The position numbers were made by a program, and so were the translations under genes. From Streptomyces sp. NBC_00249 (GTDB lineage: Bacteria; Actinomycetota; Actinomycetes; Streptomycetales; Streptomycetaceae): a stretch of DNA of 64,000 nucleotides. The notes under the pieces are model-generated. The model searched no databases. It was not told the DNA's origin and saw nothing but the letters and a program-made list of their open reading frames with translations. This document shows positions 26,754-37,802 of the stretch, piece after piece (the stretch's first letter is position 1; each line of letters begins with the position of its first letter). Where the stretch lies: assembly GCF_026342355.1 (NCBI RefSeq), contig NZ_JAPEMV010000002.1:186001-250000 (forward strand). The letters are read 5' to 3'.

Positions 26754-28343
26754 TCAGCCCAGGTTGACCGTACGGGCCGAAGCGGCGCCGATCTCGGTCG
26801 AGATGGCCGCGAGGACGTCGACCGGGACCTCGGCGTCGACGGTGAGGACGACCAGCGCCTCGCCGCCCTCCTCGGCGCGGGCGACCTGCATGCCCGCGAT
26901 GTTCAGGCCGGCTTCGCCGAGCAGCTGCCCGACCTTGCCGACGACGCCCGGGCGGTCGGTGTAGCGCAGCACGATCATGTGGTCGGCCAGGGCCAGGTCC
27001 ACGTCGTACGCGCCCACGCCCACGATCTTCTGGAGGTGCTTCGGGCCCGCCAGGGTGCCGGAGACCGACACTTCCTGACCGTCCGACAGGGTGCCGCGGA
27101 CGGTCACCACGTTGCGGTGGTCCGGGGACTCCGAGCTGGTGGTCAGGCGCACCTCGACGCCGCGCTCCTGCGCGAACAGCGGGGCGTTGACGTAGGAGAC
27201 CGTCTCGTCGACGACGTCCTCGAAGACACCCTTGAGCGCGGAGAGTTCGAGCACCTTGACGTCGTGCTGGGTGATCTCACCGCAGACCTCGACGTCGAGA
27301 CGGACCGCGACCTCGCCCGCGAGGGCAGTGAAGATGCGGCCGAGCTTCTCGGCGAGCGGCAGGCCCGGGCGTACGTCCTCGGCGATGACGCCGCCCTGGA
27401 CGTTGACCGCGTCCGGCACGAGCTCACCGGCGAGCGCCAGGCGCACCGACTTGGCGACCGAGATGCCGGCCTTCTCCTGGGCCTCGTCCGTGGACGCGCC
27501 GAGGTGCGGGGTGCAGACGACCTGGTCGAGCTCGAAGAGCGGGGAGTCCGTGCAGGGCTCCTTCGCGTACACGTCGAGGCCGGCGCCGGCGACGCGGCCC
27601 TCCTTGATGGCCGCGTACAGCGCGGTCTCGTCCACGATCCCGCCGCGCGCGGCGTTGACGATGCGGACGGACGGCTTGACCTTGTGCAGGGCCTCGTCCC
27701 CGATGAGACCGAGGGTCTCGGGGGTCTTGGGGAGGTGCACGGTGATGAAGTCGGCGACCTCGAGGAGCTCGTCCAGCGTCAGCATCTTGACGCCCATCTG
27801 GGCGGCGCGCGCGGGCTGCACGTAGGGGTCGTACGCGACGATCTTCATGCCGAAGGCCGACATGCGCTGCGCGACCAGGACGCCGATGCGGCCGAGGCCG
27901 ACGACGCCGAGGGTCTTCTCGCTGAGCTCGACGCCCGTGTACTTGTTCCGCTTCCACTCGCCGTTCTTCAGGGCGGTGTTGGCCTGCGGGATGTTGCGGG
28001 CCGTGGCGACGAGCAGGCCGCAGGCGAGCTCGGCGGCGGTCACGATGTTGGAGGTCGGGGCGTTCACGACCATCACGCCGGCCTTGGTGGCGGAGGAGAC
28101 GTCGACGTTGTCGAGGCCGACACCGGCTCGGGCGACGACCTTGAGCTTCTTGGCGGCGGCGATCGCCTCGGCGTCCACCTTGGTGGCGGAGCGGACGAGG
28201 ATGGCGTCCACGTCGACGATCGCGGGCAGCAGCTCGGCGCGGTCGGCGCCGTTGACGTGCCGGATCTCGAAGTCCGGACCGAGTGCGTCCACCGTGGCGG
28301 GCGACAGCTCTTCGGCGATGAGTACGACAGGTTTCGAGCTCAC
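26754..28343 (-). CDS. serA: D-3-phosphoglycerate dehydrogenase
   Basis: A 529-residue enzyme that starts serine synthesis by oxidising 3-phosphoglycerate with NAD. The order is substrate domain, NAD domain (GVVGLGRIGVLVAQR, with catalytic HLGAST), an intervening ASB domain as in the long mycobacterial type, and a C-terminal ACT domain (IVLRYTDRPGVVGKVGQLL) that suggests serine feedback. GTG 28343 is preferred over GTG 28355 because GAGGA stands 5 nt before it and the protein then begins SSKPVVLIAEEL. A short hairpin (28371-28386) lies in its leader. Confidence 0.95.
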   Translation of the reverse strand: MSSKPVVLIAEELSPATVDALGPDFEIRHVNGADRAELLPAIVDVDAILVRSATKVDAEAIAAAKKLKVVARAGVGLDNVDVSSATKAGVMVVNAPTSNIVTAAELACGLLVATARNIPQANTALKNGEWKRNKYTGVELSEKTLGVVGLGRIGVLVAQRMSAFGMKIVAYDPYVQPARAAQMGVKMLTLDELLEVADFITVHLPKTPETLGLIGDEALHKVKPSVRIVNAARGGIVDETALYAAIKEGRVAGAGLDVYAKEPCTDSPLFELDQVVCTPHLGASTDEAQEKAGISVAKSVRLALAGELVPDAVNVQGGVIAEDVRPGLPLAEKLGRIFTALAGEVAVRLDVEVCGEITQHDVKVLELSALKGVFEDVVDETVSYVNAPLFAQERGVEVRLTTSSESPDHRNVVTVRGTLSDGQEVSVSGTLAGPKHLQKIVGVGAYDVDLALADHMIVLRYTDRPGVVGKVGQLLGEAGLNIAGMQVARAEEGGEALVVLTVDAEVPVDVLAAISTEIGAASARTVNLG

Positions 28344-28586
28344 GTGGGTCCTCACAAGTCCAGTGCGGACGGCCGTCCCGACGGCCGCAGGCGGTGGAGG
28401 GGGTAGCCGCGTGGAAGACGCACGACACTGTGGGCCTGACGCGTTGTGTTCAGCAGTGTAGTGGCGGATCCGGAACGGAATTCCGCCTGTACGGAAGGAT
28501 CACCCGTCCGAGATTGGCCGGGGTGGACAATCCGAGCTACGGGAGGTCTACATTCCGTCGGTCTCCCGCACGGGCGGTGCGCGGCA

Positions 28587-28611
28587 GGGCCGGGACGGTG
28601 CGTCCCGGCCC
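28587..28611 (-). terminator. terminator of ilvBNC operon
   Basis: GGGCCGGGACG (28587-28597) pairs with CGTCCCGGCCC (28601-28611) around a GTG loop, 14 nt past the ilvC stop. Confidence 0.75.
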
Positions 28612-28624
28612 CGCCGCGTACTGA

Positions 28625-29798
<1,174 letters not shown>

Positions 29799-29811
<13 letters not shown>

Positions 29812-30323
29812 TCGAGCGAGCGCAGGCTGCGGTCCGTGATGGACCGTCCGCCACGCCCTATGGCGATCGTGCCGGACTGCACGAGCTCCTTGATGCCGAA
29901 GGGCTCCAGCATCTTGAGCATGGCGCCCAGCTTGTCGGTGCCGCCGGTGGCCTCGATGGTGACGGCCTCCGGGGAGACGTCGACCGTCTTGGCGCGGAAC
30001 AGCTGGACGATCTCGACGATCTGCGAGCGCGTCTCGTTGTCGGCGCGGACCTTCACGAGGACGAGCTCGCGCTCGATCGCGTTGTGCGGCTCCAGCTCGA
30101 CGATCTTGAGCACGTTGACCAGCTTGTTGAGCTGCTTGGTCACCTGCTCCAGCGGGAGGTCCTCGACATTCACGACGATGGTGATGCGGGAGATGTCGGG
30201 GTGCTCGGTGACGCCGACCGCGAGGGAGTCGATGTTGAACCCGCGGCGGGAGAACAGCGCGGCGATCCGGGCGAGGATGCCGGGCGTGTTCTCGACCAGG
30301 ACGGAGAGCGTGTGCTTGGACAT
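29799..30323 (-). CDS. ilvN: acetolactate synthase small (regulatory) subunit
   Basis: A 174-residue protein with an N-terminal ACT domain (LSVLVENTPGILARIAALFSR, NIDSLAVGVTE) and the ALS_ss_C domain (KTVDVSPEAVTIEATGG, GIKELVQSGTIAIGRG). It binds IlvB and gives valine feedback inhibition. The start is ATG 30323, 32 nt after ilvB. The last codons form part of a tandem repeat. Confidence 0.95.
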
Positions 30324-30355
30324 GTGAGTCGTTCTCTCTCTCAGGCTCTCTCGGC

Positions 30356-32236
30356 TCAGTCGTCTTCGTTGTCGCCGAAGTCGGGGCGGACGCCCCGGGC
30401 TGCCATGACCTCGTCGTTGGAGGTGCCGGCGGCGACCATCGGCCACACCATGGCGTCCTCGTGGACGATGAAGTCGATCACGACCGGGCGGTCGTTGATC
30501 GCGTTGGCCTCGGCGATGACCTTGTCCAGGTCGGCCGGGTCCTCGCAGCGCAGGGCGACGCAGCCCATGGCCTCGGACAGTTTGACGAAGTCCGGGACGC
30601 GGGTGCCCTTGCGGGGGGCGATCGACTCGCCGAGCTGCGAGCCCACGGTGTCGTGGCCGGTCTCGTCCGCGTGCAGCACGGTGTTGGAGTACCGCTGGTT
30701 GTAGAAGAGGGTCTGCCACTGGCGGACCATGCCCAGCGCGCCGTTGTTGATGATCGCGACCTTGATCGGGATGTTGTTCAGCGCGCAGGTGACCAGTTCC
30801 TGATTGGTCATCTGGAAGCAGCCGTCACCGTCGATCGCCCAGACGGTGCGCTCCGGCATGCCGACCTTGGCGCCCATCGCGGCGGGGACCGCGTAGCCCA
30901 TGGTTCCGGCGCCGCCGGAGTTCAGCCAGGTGCGGGGCTCCTCGTACTTGACGAAGTGGGAGGCCCACATCTGGTGCTGGCCGACACCCGCCGCGAAGAT
31001 CGTGCTCTTCGGCGCGAGCGCGCCGATCCGCTCGATGACGTGCTGCGGGGAGAGGCTGCCGTCCTCGGGCAGGTCGTAGCCCAGCGGGTACGTGTCGCGC
31101 CAGCGGTTGAGGTCGTTCCACCAGGCGGTGTAGTCGCCCGCGTTGCCCTCGGTGTGCTCGGCCTGGACGGCCTGGATCAGGTCGGCGATGACCTCGCGGG
31201 CGTCGCCCACGATCGGGACGTCGACCTCGCGGTTCTTGCCGATCTCGGCGGGGTCGATGTCCGCGTGGATGATCTTCGCGAAGGGCGCGAAGCTGTCCAG
31301 CTTGCCGGTGACGCGGTCGTCGAAGCGGGTGCCGAGCGCGATCAGCAGGTCGGACTTCTGGAGCGCGGTGACGCCGGTGACCGAGCCGTGCATGCCGGGC
31401 ATGCCGACGTGCAGCGGGTGGCTGTCGGGGAAGGAGCCCAGGGCCATCAGGGTGGTGCAGACCGGGACGCCGGTCAGCTCGGCGAGGACCTTCAGCTCGG
31501 CCGTGGCGCCGGACTTCATGACGCCGCCGCCGACGTACAGGACCGGGCGCTTGGCCTGGCAGATGAGCTTCGCGGCCTCGCGGATCTGCTTGGCGTGCGG
31601 CTTGGTGACGGGCCGGTAGCCGGGCAGGTCCATGGACGGCGGCCAGGAGAAGGTGGTCTTCGCCTGGAGGGCGTCCTTGGCGATGTCGACCAGGACCGGG
31701 CCCGGGCGGCCGCTGGCCGCGATGTGGAAGGCCTCGGCGATGGTCCGCGGGATGTCCGCGGCCTTGGTGACGAGGAAGTTGTGCTTGGTGATCGGCATCG
31801 TGATGCCGACGATGTCCGCCTCCTGGAAGGCGTCCGTACCGATCGCCTTGGAGGAGACCTGGCCCGTGATCGCGACGAGGGGGACGGAGTCCATGTGCGC
31901 GTCGGCGATGGGGGTGACCAGGTTGGTGGCGCCCGGGCCGGAGGTGGCCATGCAGACGCCGACCTTGCCGGTGGCCTGCGCGTAGCCGGTGGCGGCGTGG
32001 CCGGCGCCCTGCTCGTGGCGGACCAGGATGTGACGGACCTTCTTGCTGTCCATCATCGGGTCGTACGCCGGGAGGATGGCGCCGCCCGGGATACCGAAGA
32101 CGGTGTCGCACCCCACCTCTTCGAGAGAGCGGATGAGGGACTGCGCACCCGTGACGTGCTCAACTGCGGTGGGCTGGTGTCCACCCGTACGGGGCCGCGG
32201 CTGCGGATGGTGGGCCCCGGTGGCCTGCTCGGTCAT
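30356..32236 (-). CDS. ilvB: acetolactate synthase large subunit
   Basis: A 626-residue ThDP/FAD enzyme that makes acetolactate and acetohydroxybutyrate, the first common step of branched-chain synthesis. Landmarks are the catalytic Glu in [30 protein letters not shown], the FAD region and the ThDP motif [15 protein letters not shown]...[16 protein letters not shown] 32236 is preferred to 32242 because GAGAAGAG then stands at a proper distance. Expression is controlled by a leader peptide and attenuator upstream. Confidence 0.96.
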   Translation of the reverse strand: MTEQATGAHHPQPRPRTGGHQPTAVEHVTGAQSLIRSLEEVGCDTVFGIPGGAILPAYDPMMDSKKVRHILVRHEQGAGHAATGYAQATGKVGVCMATSGPGATNLVTPIADAHMDSVPLVAITGQVSSKAIGTDAFQEADIVGITMPITKHNFLVTKAADIPRTIAEAFHIAASGRPGPVLVDIAKDALQAKTTFSWPPSMDLPGYRPVTKPHAKQIREAAKLICQAKRPVLYVGGGVMKSGATAELKVLAELTGVPVCTTLMALGSFPDSHPLHVGMPGMHGSVTGVTALQKSDLLIALGTRFDDRVTGKLDSFAPFAKIIHADIDPAEIGKNREVDVPIVGDAREVIADLIQAVQAEHTEGNAGDYTAWWNDLNRWRDTYPLGYDLPEDGSLSPQHVIERIGALAPKSTIFAAGVGQHQMWASHFVKYEEPRTWLNSGGAGTMGYAVPAAMGAKVGMPERTVWAIDGDGCFQMTNQELVTCALNNIPIKVAIINNGALGMVRQWQTLFYNQRYSNTVLHADETGHDTVGSQLGESIAPRKGTRVPDFVKLSEAMGCVALRCEDPADLDKVIAEANAINDRPVVIDFIVHEDAMVWPMVAAGTSNDEVMAARGVRPDFGDNEDD

Positions 32237-32318
32237 CGGCATTCTCTTCTCGAAGCTGAGGGTTTTACGAGGAGCGGGGATCCCCCGGATCAGAGCCGGG
32301 GACGTGTGCCAGTGCAAC

Positions 32319-32352
32319 AAAAAACCCCCCGTGCCTGGTGGCAAGCGAGGGG
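32319..32352 (-). terminator. ilvB attenuator terminator
   Basis: In the leftward sense CCCC...TGCC-ACCA-GGCA.GGGGGG is followed directly by six T. It lies 83 nt before ilvB and 43 nt after the leader-peptide stop, the arrangement of a classical attenuation terminator. Confidence 0.8.
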
Positions 32353-32394
32353 AGCGCGTCGGTAGCGTTGAGCGGGGACATGCTGGTCCCAGCT

Positions 32395-32436
32395 TCAGCC
32401 GACGCGCTTTCCAAGTACGAGAATTCGGGTGCGCAT
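32395..32436 (-). CDS. ilvL: ilvB leader peptide
   Basis: The frame encodes [13 protein letters not shown], 13 residues, with the run Ile-Leu-Val-Leu. GGAGGG stands 8 nt before the ATG. Translating ribosomes stalled at these codons when Ile, Leu or Val charging is low should favour an antiterminator over the hairpin at 32319-32352. The peptide is typical of actinobacterial ilvBNC operons. Confidence 0.88.
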   Translation of the reverse strand: MRTRILVLGKRVG

Positions 32437-32469
32437 GGCATTGACCCTCCCTCCGGCGGGAGGTGGATG

Positions 32470-35340
32470 TCAAGCGGGTGGGACGGGCGTCTCATTATTT
32501 GAGCCTCTACGGATGACCATCGAGCCGCCGGACGCGCCTCCTGCCAAGGCGGGCAGGGCTGAACCGCCCGGTACAGGGAACGTACCTCTCACGAGCGCGC
32601 GCCGCAGCCTGTATTCGTCGAGCGGACCGGAAAACGCCATTCCCTGGCCGTGGGTGCACCCCATCGCGCGCAGCGCCATCACCTGTTCGGGCAGGTCCAC
32701 GCCGTCCGCCACGGACTGCATGCCCAGGTCGTTTGCGATCCGCAACAATCCTGCGGTGATCTTGTGCAGGCGGGCGGACTCGACCACGCCCTCCACCAGC
32801 CCCCGGTCGAGCTTGAGCAGGTCCACCGGGAGGCGGCGGAGGGCGCTGATGGCCGCGTAGCCGCTGCCGAAGCCGTCCAGGGCGATCCGTACGCCGAGCC
32901 GGTGCAGGGCCGTCAGGCGGCGCTCCAGCTCGTCGAAGGGCACTCTGGGGTCGGAGGCGGCGAGTTCCAGGACCAGTGCACCGGACGGCAGCCCGTGCCG
33001 GGCCAGCAGGGACTCCACGGACCCGCGCGGCATGGAGCGGTCCAGCAGCCGCTGGGCGGTCATCCGTACGGCCACTGGTACGTCGTGCCCGGCGCGGTGC
33101 CGCTCGGCGGCCTGCTCGACGGCCTCCTCCAGCAGCCAACGGCCCAGCTCGGCGGCGCGCGAGGCATCCGGCCCGCCCGCGCCGCCCGCGCTGCGCTCGG
33201 CCACCCGCAGGAACTCGGCCGGGGTGAAGAGGATCCCCTGCGTGGAGCGCCAGCGGGCCTGGGCGGCGACGGCCGTGACCTCCCCGGTGACCAGCGAGAC
33301 CACGGGCTGGTGCAGCAGGGCGAACTCGCCGTCGTGCAGCGCGGTGCGCAGCCGCCCGGCGATCTCGGCCTTGCGTACGACCTCGGCCTGCATCTGGGGG
33401 GCGTACAGCTCGACGCGGTCCTTGCCGCCGGCCTTGGCCCGGTACATCGCGAGATCCGCGTTGCGCATCAGGTCCGAAGGGGTGATGCCGGGCTCTGCGA
33501 AGGCCACTCCGATGCTGGCGGCGACCCGGACCTCGCTCCCGGCGATCCGGTAGGGCTGGGAGAGGGTGGTGCGCAGCCGGTCGGCGATCTCGTGCACCTG
33601 GTACTCGCGGGCGCTGCGGTCACGGCTGCCGTCGCCCAGGATCAGGGCGGCGAACTCGTCCCCGCCGAGCCGGGCGGCGGTGTCCCCGGCCCGGACGGCG
33701 TCCTGGAGGCGGCGGGCGGCCTCGATGAGCAGTTCGTCGCCGGCCTGGTGCCCGATGGTGTCGTTGACGGCCTTGAAGCCGTCGAGGTCGATGAAGAGCA
33801 CGGCGGTGCTGTGGTCCCCGGCCCGGCGGCCGGTCAGGGCCTGGCGGACACGGCGGGTGAAGAGCGCCCGGTTGGGCAGGTCGGTCAGCGGGTCGTGCTC
33901 GGCACTGTGCTGGAGCTGGGCCTGCAGGCGCACGCGCTCGGTGACGTCGCGGCTGTTGAGGATGAGCCCGCCCTGGTGGCGGTTGACGGTGGACTCGACG
34001 TTGAGCCATTCGCCGCCGCCCGACTTGAACCGGCACTCGATGCGGGTGGTGGGCTCCTCGGCGGGCGGGGCGGCCAGGAAGCGGCGCACCTCGTGGACCA
34101 CGCGGCCGAGGTCGTCGGGGTGGATGAGGGTGGCCAGCTCGGTGCCGACCAGCTCCTCGGCCTCGCGGCCGTAGACCCCGGCGGCGGCGGGGCTGACGTA
34201 GCGCAGGGTGCCGGTGGGCGCGGCGATCATGATGACGTCGCTGGAGCCCTGGACCAGGGAGCGGAAGTGGTTCTCCTTCTGGGCCAGTTCCTGGGTCAGG
34301 GCGATGTTGTCGAGGAGCATGATGCCCTGCCGGATGACGAGGGCGAGGACGACGGTGCAGCCGGTGAAGACCACCATCCGGTCGACCTTCCGGCCGTCCA
34401 CCACGTTGTACAGGATGCCGAGGGTGCAGACGGCTGCGGCGAGGTACGGGGTGAGGGCGGGCAGCGAGCCGGTGATGGGGCGGCTGTGCGGCCGGTCGGC
34501 GCGCGGGGGCGCGGGCCGCCCCTGGGACTCGGCGCGGCGGGCGCCCCAGGGCGCGTAGGCGAGGAGCAGTGAGCCCGCGAACCAGCCGGCGTCGAGGATC
34601 TCACCCGAACGGTAGGTGGTGTTCAGCAGCGGGGAGGTGAAGAGCGCGTCGCTCAGGACGGTCAGCGCGAGGGCCGCGATGGCGGTGTTGACGGCCGAGC
34701 GGTTGTTCGCGGAGCGGCGGAAGTGCAGCACCAGGACCATCGAGACCAGCGCGATGTCGAGGAGCGGGTACGCGAGCGAGAGCGCGGCGCGCGGGACGCT
34801 GCCGGGGGCGCCCGACTGGGCGGTGCGGGCGGCGTTGGCGAGGGCCAGGCTCCAGGAGAGGGTCAGCAGCGAACCGCCGATGAGCCAGGAGTCGAGTCCG
34901 AGGCAGACCCAGCCGGCCCGGGTGATCGGGCGTTTGGCGAGGACGAGCAGGCCCACGATCGCGGCGGGCGCGAAGCAGAGGAAGGCGAAGTCGGCGAGCG
35001 AGGGCTCCGGTACGTCCTGGCCGAGGATGACCTCGTACCAGCCCCAGACGGCGTTCCCGAGGGCGCCCATGAGCGAGGAGAACGCGAACATCAGCCAGGC
35101 GGGACGCTCACGCCGGTCGATCGTGCGGGCGTAGTGATAGCAGGAGACCGCGGCCAGTAAGCCGGCCGTGCTGAGCCCGAAATCGCCCATGATCTTGGCG
35201 ACTTCCTCGGACCCCCAGCCGAGGGCGGCGCCGACGGCGTACCCGCCGCTCACCACCGCCAGGAGGAGCTGCGCCGCGAGACCCTTGCCGCCGCCGGAGA
35301 CCGGCGGCCGGGTCAGGAGCGCCGCCCCCGGGGCGCTCAC
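32470..35340 (-). CDS. membrane PAS-GGDEF-EAL protein with degenerate EAL
   Basis: A 956-residue c-di-GMP protein. About nine hydrophobic segments in residues 20-380 form a membrane sensor. A PAS domain follows ([20 protein letters not shown]...), then a GGDEF domain with intact ARLGGDEF and an inhibitory RxxD (RAGD) five residues upstream, so a feedback-controlled diguanylate cyclase is expected. The EAL domain is degenerate: EAL is AAQ, the metal-binding Asn of VNVS is Arg (VRMT), LEITE is LELAA and DDFG is DGFG. GTG 35340 is chosen because GAGGGGGA precedes it; ATG 35427 has no ribosome site. By position it may correspond to S. coelicolor SCO5511 (CdgF), which I recall but cannot check. 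Confidence 0.85.
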   Translation of the reverse strand: MSAPGAALLTRPPVSGGGKGLAAQLLLAVVSGGYAVGAALGWGSEEVAKIMGDFGLSTAGLLAAVSCYHYARTIDRRERPAWLMFAFSSLMGALGNAVWGWYEVILGQDVPEPSLADFAFLCFAPAAIVGLLVLAKRPITRAGWVCLGLDSWLIGGSLLTLSWSLALANAARTAQSGAPGSVPRAALSLAYPLLDIALVSMVLVLHFRRSANNRSAVNTAIAALALTVLSDALFTSPLLNTTYRSGEILDAGWFAGSLLLAYAPWGARRAESQGRPAPPRADRPHSRPITGSLPALTPYLAAAVCTLGILYNVVDGRKVDRMVVFTGCTVVLALVIRQGIMLLDNIALTQELAQKENHFRSLVQGSSDVIMIAAPTGTLRYVSPAAAGVYGREAEELVGTELATLIHPDDLGRVVHEVRRFLAAPPAEEPTTRIECRFKSGGGEWLNVESTVNRHQGGLILNSRDVTERVRLQAQLQHSAEHDPLTDLPNRALFTRRVRQALTGRRAGDHSTAVLFIDLDGFKAVNDTIGHQAGDELLIEAARRLQDAVRAGDTAARLGGDEFAALILGDGSRDRSAREYQVHEIADRLRTTLSQPYRIAGSEVRVAASIGVAFAEPGITPSDLMRNADLAMYRAKAGGKDRVELYAPQMQAEVVRKAEIAGRLRTALHDGEFALLHQPVVSLVTGEVTAVAAQARWRSTQGILFTPAEFLRVAERSAGGAGGPDASRAAELGRWLLEEAVEQAAERHRAGHDVPVAVRMTAQRLLDRSMPRGSVESLLARHGLPSGALVLELAASDPRVPFDELERRLTALHRLGVRIALDGFGSGYAAISALRRLPVDLLKLDRGLVEGVVESARLHKITAGLLRIANDLGMQSVADGVDLPEQVMALRAMGCTHGQGMAFSGPLDEYRLRRALVRGTFPVPGGSALPALAGGASGGSMVIRRGSNNETPVPPA

Positions 35341-35623
35341 CGGTCCCCCTCGCCGGCTTGTTCCAGAGCAAGGCGGTCTCGACAGCGTCGCCTCCGGCGG
35401 CTCTGCCGCATCGGATCCTTCGTCCATTGGCCGTGCATCGCCCGTCGCCCCCCAAAGTGTCCGATCACTCCCCAGCGCCAGACGTACGTGGCGCAGCCCC
35501 TTCTTCCGGACGATACACCACTTTCGTCACTCAGCGACATAGCTTCTCTACGCTCCGTCACCACCAGGGGAGTTGTGGGCACGGCCCGCGCACGCGCCGT
35601 CGCGCAGCGTGCGCGCCCCCGCC

Positions 35624-36571
35624 TCAGCCGGTGACCAGCACGGTGTTCTCCACCGGCTCCCCGGCGGCGAACCGGGTGAGCTGGCGGGCCACCAGACGCT
35701 TGGCCCGGGGCTCGAACGCCGAGCTGCTGCCGCCCACATGAGGCGTGATCAGGACATTCGGAGCATGCCAGAGCGGGTGGCCCGCGGGCAGCGGTTCGGG
35801 GTCCGTGACGTCCAGTGCGGCGTGCAGTCGGCCCGATTCCAGCTCGGACAGCAGGGACTTGGTGTCGACGACGGGGCCGCGCGAGACGTTCACGAGGAGG
35901 GCTCCGTCCTTCATCCGGCCGAGGAAGGCGGCGCCCGCCAGGCCCCGGGTGTCCTCGGTCAGCGGGGTGCACAGGATCACCACGTCCGCGTCCGGGAGGA
36001 GGCGGGGCAGGTCGGCGAGGGCGTGCACGGGCCCGTGGGGGGCGGTGCGCGCGGAGCGGGCGACGCGGGTGACGGGCCCGCACTCGAAGGGCAGGAGCCG
36101 GTCCTCGACGGCCGCGCCGATCGATCCGTAGCCGACGATGAGGACGGAGCGGTCGGCGAGGGCCTCGTAGAAGCCACCGTGCCACTCCTCGCGGTCCTGG
36201 CCGCGCACCATGCCGGGGATGCCGCGCAGGGAGGCGAGGGTCAGGGTGAGGGCGAGCTCGGCGGTGCTGGCCTCGTGGACCCCGCGGGCGTTGCAGAGCC
36301 GCACGCCGGCGGGCAGGTCGGCGAGGCCGCCGAGGATGTTGTCGATGCCGGCGGTGAGGGTCTGCACGACCTGGAGGGCCGGCATCCGCGGGAACGGGCG
36401 CAGGGTCACGGCCTGGGACTTCATGTACGGGGTGACGTAGAAGACGCAGTCGGCCGGATCGGCCGGGAAGGTGTCCTCGCCGTCCCAGTGGCGGTAGCTG
36501 AGGGAATCGGGGAGCCCGTCGATCTCGTCGGCGGGGAAGGGGAGCCAGACGTCCCCGGTCGTTGCGGTCAT
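35624..36571 (-). CDS. D-isomer 2-hydroxyacid dehydrogenase
   Basis: A 315-residue NAD(P)-dependent enzyme of the D-2-hydroxyacid dehydrogenase family. The Rossmann motif is LIVGYGSIGAAVEDRL; the catalytic Arg, Glu and His lie in VSRGPVVD, DVTDPEPLPAGHPLW and ITPHVGG. Such enzymes reduce 2-oxoacids such as glyoxylate, hydroxypyruvate or phenylpyruvate; the substrate is not readable. ATG 36571 gives the usual N-terminus. The upstream 283 bp (35341-35623 side) hold only the promoter region of the GGDEF gene. It is divergent from the aldo/keto reductase. Confidence 0.88.
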   Translation of the reverse strand: MTATTGDVWLPFPADEIDGLPDSLSYRHWDGEDTFPADPADCVFYVTPYMKSQAVTLRPFPRMPALQVVQTLTAGIDNILGGLADLPAGVRLCNARGVHEASTAELALTLTLASLRGIPGMVRGQDREEWHGGFYEALADRSVLIVGYGSIGAAVEDRLLPFECGPVTRVARSARTAPHGPVHALADLPRLLPDADVVILCTPLTEDTRGLAGAAFLGRMKDGALLVNVSRGPVVDTKSLLSELESGRLHAALDVTDPEPLPAGHPLWHAPNVLITPHVGGSSSAFEPRAKRLVARQLTRFAAGEPVENTVLVTG

Positions 36572-36644
36572 GATCGCGAGGCTATGCGAAGGGAACTGGA
36601 TCAAGCCGTTAGTTTGAGGGCCGGACCGGGAGGGGGACGCAGGG

Positions 36645-37652
36645 GTGGAGCGCAGGTCGATCGGGTCGGGACCGCTGACGGTGGGGGCCATAGGGCTCGG
36701 GTGCATGCCGATGAGCTGGGCCTACGCGCCTTCGCGGCGCCGGGGCGAGGAGTCGCTGCGCACCGTGCACACGGCGCTGGACCTGGGGGCGAACCTGCTG
36801 GACACCGCCGATGTGTACGGGCCGTTCACCAACGAGCTGGTGGTGGGGCGGGTGCTGCGGGAGCGGCGGGCCGACGCCTTCGTGTCGGCCAAGGTGGGGC
36901 TGCGGGCGGGTGAGCAGCACGTGGTGGCCGACGGCCGGCCGGGGTACGTGCGGCGGGCGTGCGACGCCTCGCTGCGGCGGCTGCGGACCGATGTCATCGA
37001 CCTGTACCAGTTGCACCGGGTGGACCCGGACGTGCCGGTGGAGGAGACCTGGGGCGCCATGGCGGAGCTGGTGGGTGCCGGGAAGGTGCGTGCGCTCGGT
37101 TTCTGCGCGCTGGGCGCGGGGGCCGGGCCCGGGGCGGGGCGGCGCGGGGACCGGGGGTACCGCTCGACGCTGCGGCAGCTGGAGCGGGTCCAGCAGGTGT
37201 TCCCGGTGACGGCGGTGCAGGCGGAACTGTCGGTGTGGTCGCCGGAGGCGGCGTGGCAGCTGCTGCCGTGGTGTGCGGCGCGGGGCGTGGGGATGCTGGC
37301 GGCGATGCCGCTGGGCAGCGGGTTCCTGACCGGGACCCTGACGCCGGGGCAGGGTTTCGAGGAGGCCGACGTACGGGCGCGCCATCCCCGGTTCACGGCG
37401 CACGCGATGGCGTCGAACCAGGTGCTGGTGGCGGGGCTGCGGCGGGTGGCGCGGCGGCACGGGCCTGAGGTCACGGCGGCGCAGGTGGCGCTGGCCTGGG
37501 TGCTGGCGCAGGGGCCTCACGTGATACCGGTGCCGGGGGCGCAGCGGGCGCACTGGGCGGCGGAGAACGCGCGGGCCGCGGAGGTGCGGCTGACGGCCGG
37601 GGAGCTGGCCGAGATAGCGGAACTGCCGGGGGCGGTGGGAGCCTGGGACTGA
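36645..37652 (+). CDS. aldo/keto reductase
   Basis: A 335-residue NADPH-dependent carbonyl reductase with a TIM barrel. The catalytic tetrad is readable: Asp and Tyr in NLLDTADVYG, Lys in FVSAKVG and His in LYQLHRVD. The cofactor end is HVIPVPGAQR. A short Gly/Ala/Arg-rich insertion (GAGAGPGAGRRGDRGY) lies in the middle. GTG 36645 has GGGAGGGGG upstream. No substrate can be assigned. Confidence 0.88.
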   Translation: MERRSIGSGPLTVGAIGLGCMPMSWAYAPSRRRGEESLRTVHTALDLGANLLDTADVYGPFTNELVVGRVLRERRADAFVSAKVGLRAGEQHVVADGRPGYVRRACDASLRRLRTDVIDLYQLHRVDPDVPVEETWGAMAELVGAGKVRALGFCALGAGAGPGAGRRGDRGYRSTLRQLERVQQVFPVTAVQAELSVWSPEAAWQLLPWCAARGVGMLAAMPLGSGFLTGTLTPGQGFEEADVRARHPRFTAHAMASNQVLVAGLRRVARRHGPEVTAAQVALAWVLAQGPHVIPVPGAQRAHWAAENARAAEVRLTAGELAEIAELPGAVGAWD

Positions 37653-37663
37653 GCCCCGACAAT

Positions 37664-37677
37664 CACTCGATCGAGTG
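37664..37677. promoter_or_regulatory. 14-bp perfect palindrome
   Basis: CACTCGATCGAGTG lies 12 nt after the aldo/keto reductase stop and 126 nt before the lipoprotein dehydrogenase, followed at once by a half-copy (ACGAGTG). It is operator-like; no regulator gene is adjacent. Confidence 0.4.
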
Positions 37678-37802
37678 TACGAGTGGTGGAACTTGGGGGT
37701 GGGCCCCGGATGTTGAGTCATGTGGAAGGCGGGAATCGCGGGATCGGGACCGGATCCGAGGGGATCGGTCGGGCCCGGTCGGGATCGGACGGGGGCGGGA
37801 CG

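Noticed and set aside
28371..28386. Hairpin in the serA leader as a possible riboswitch
   Set aside because: It is a single short stem with a 2-nt loop and has no recognisable aptamer features.
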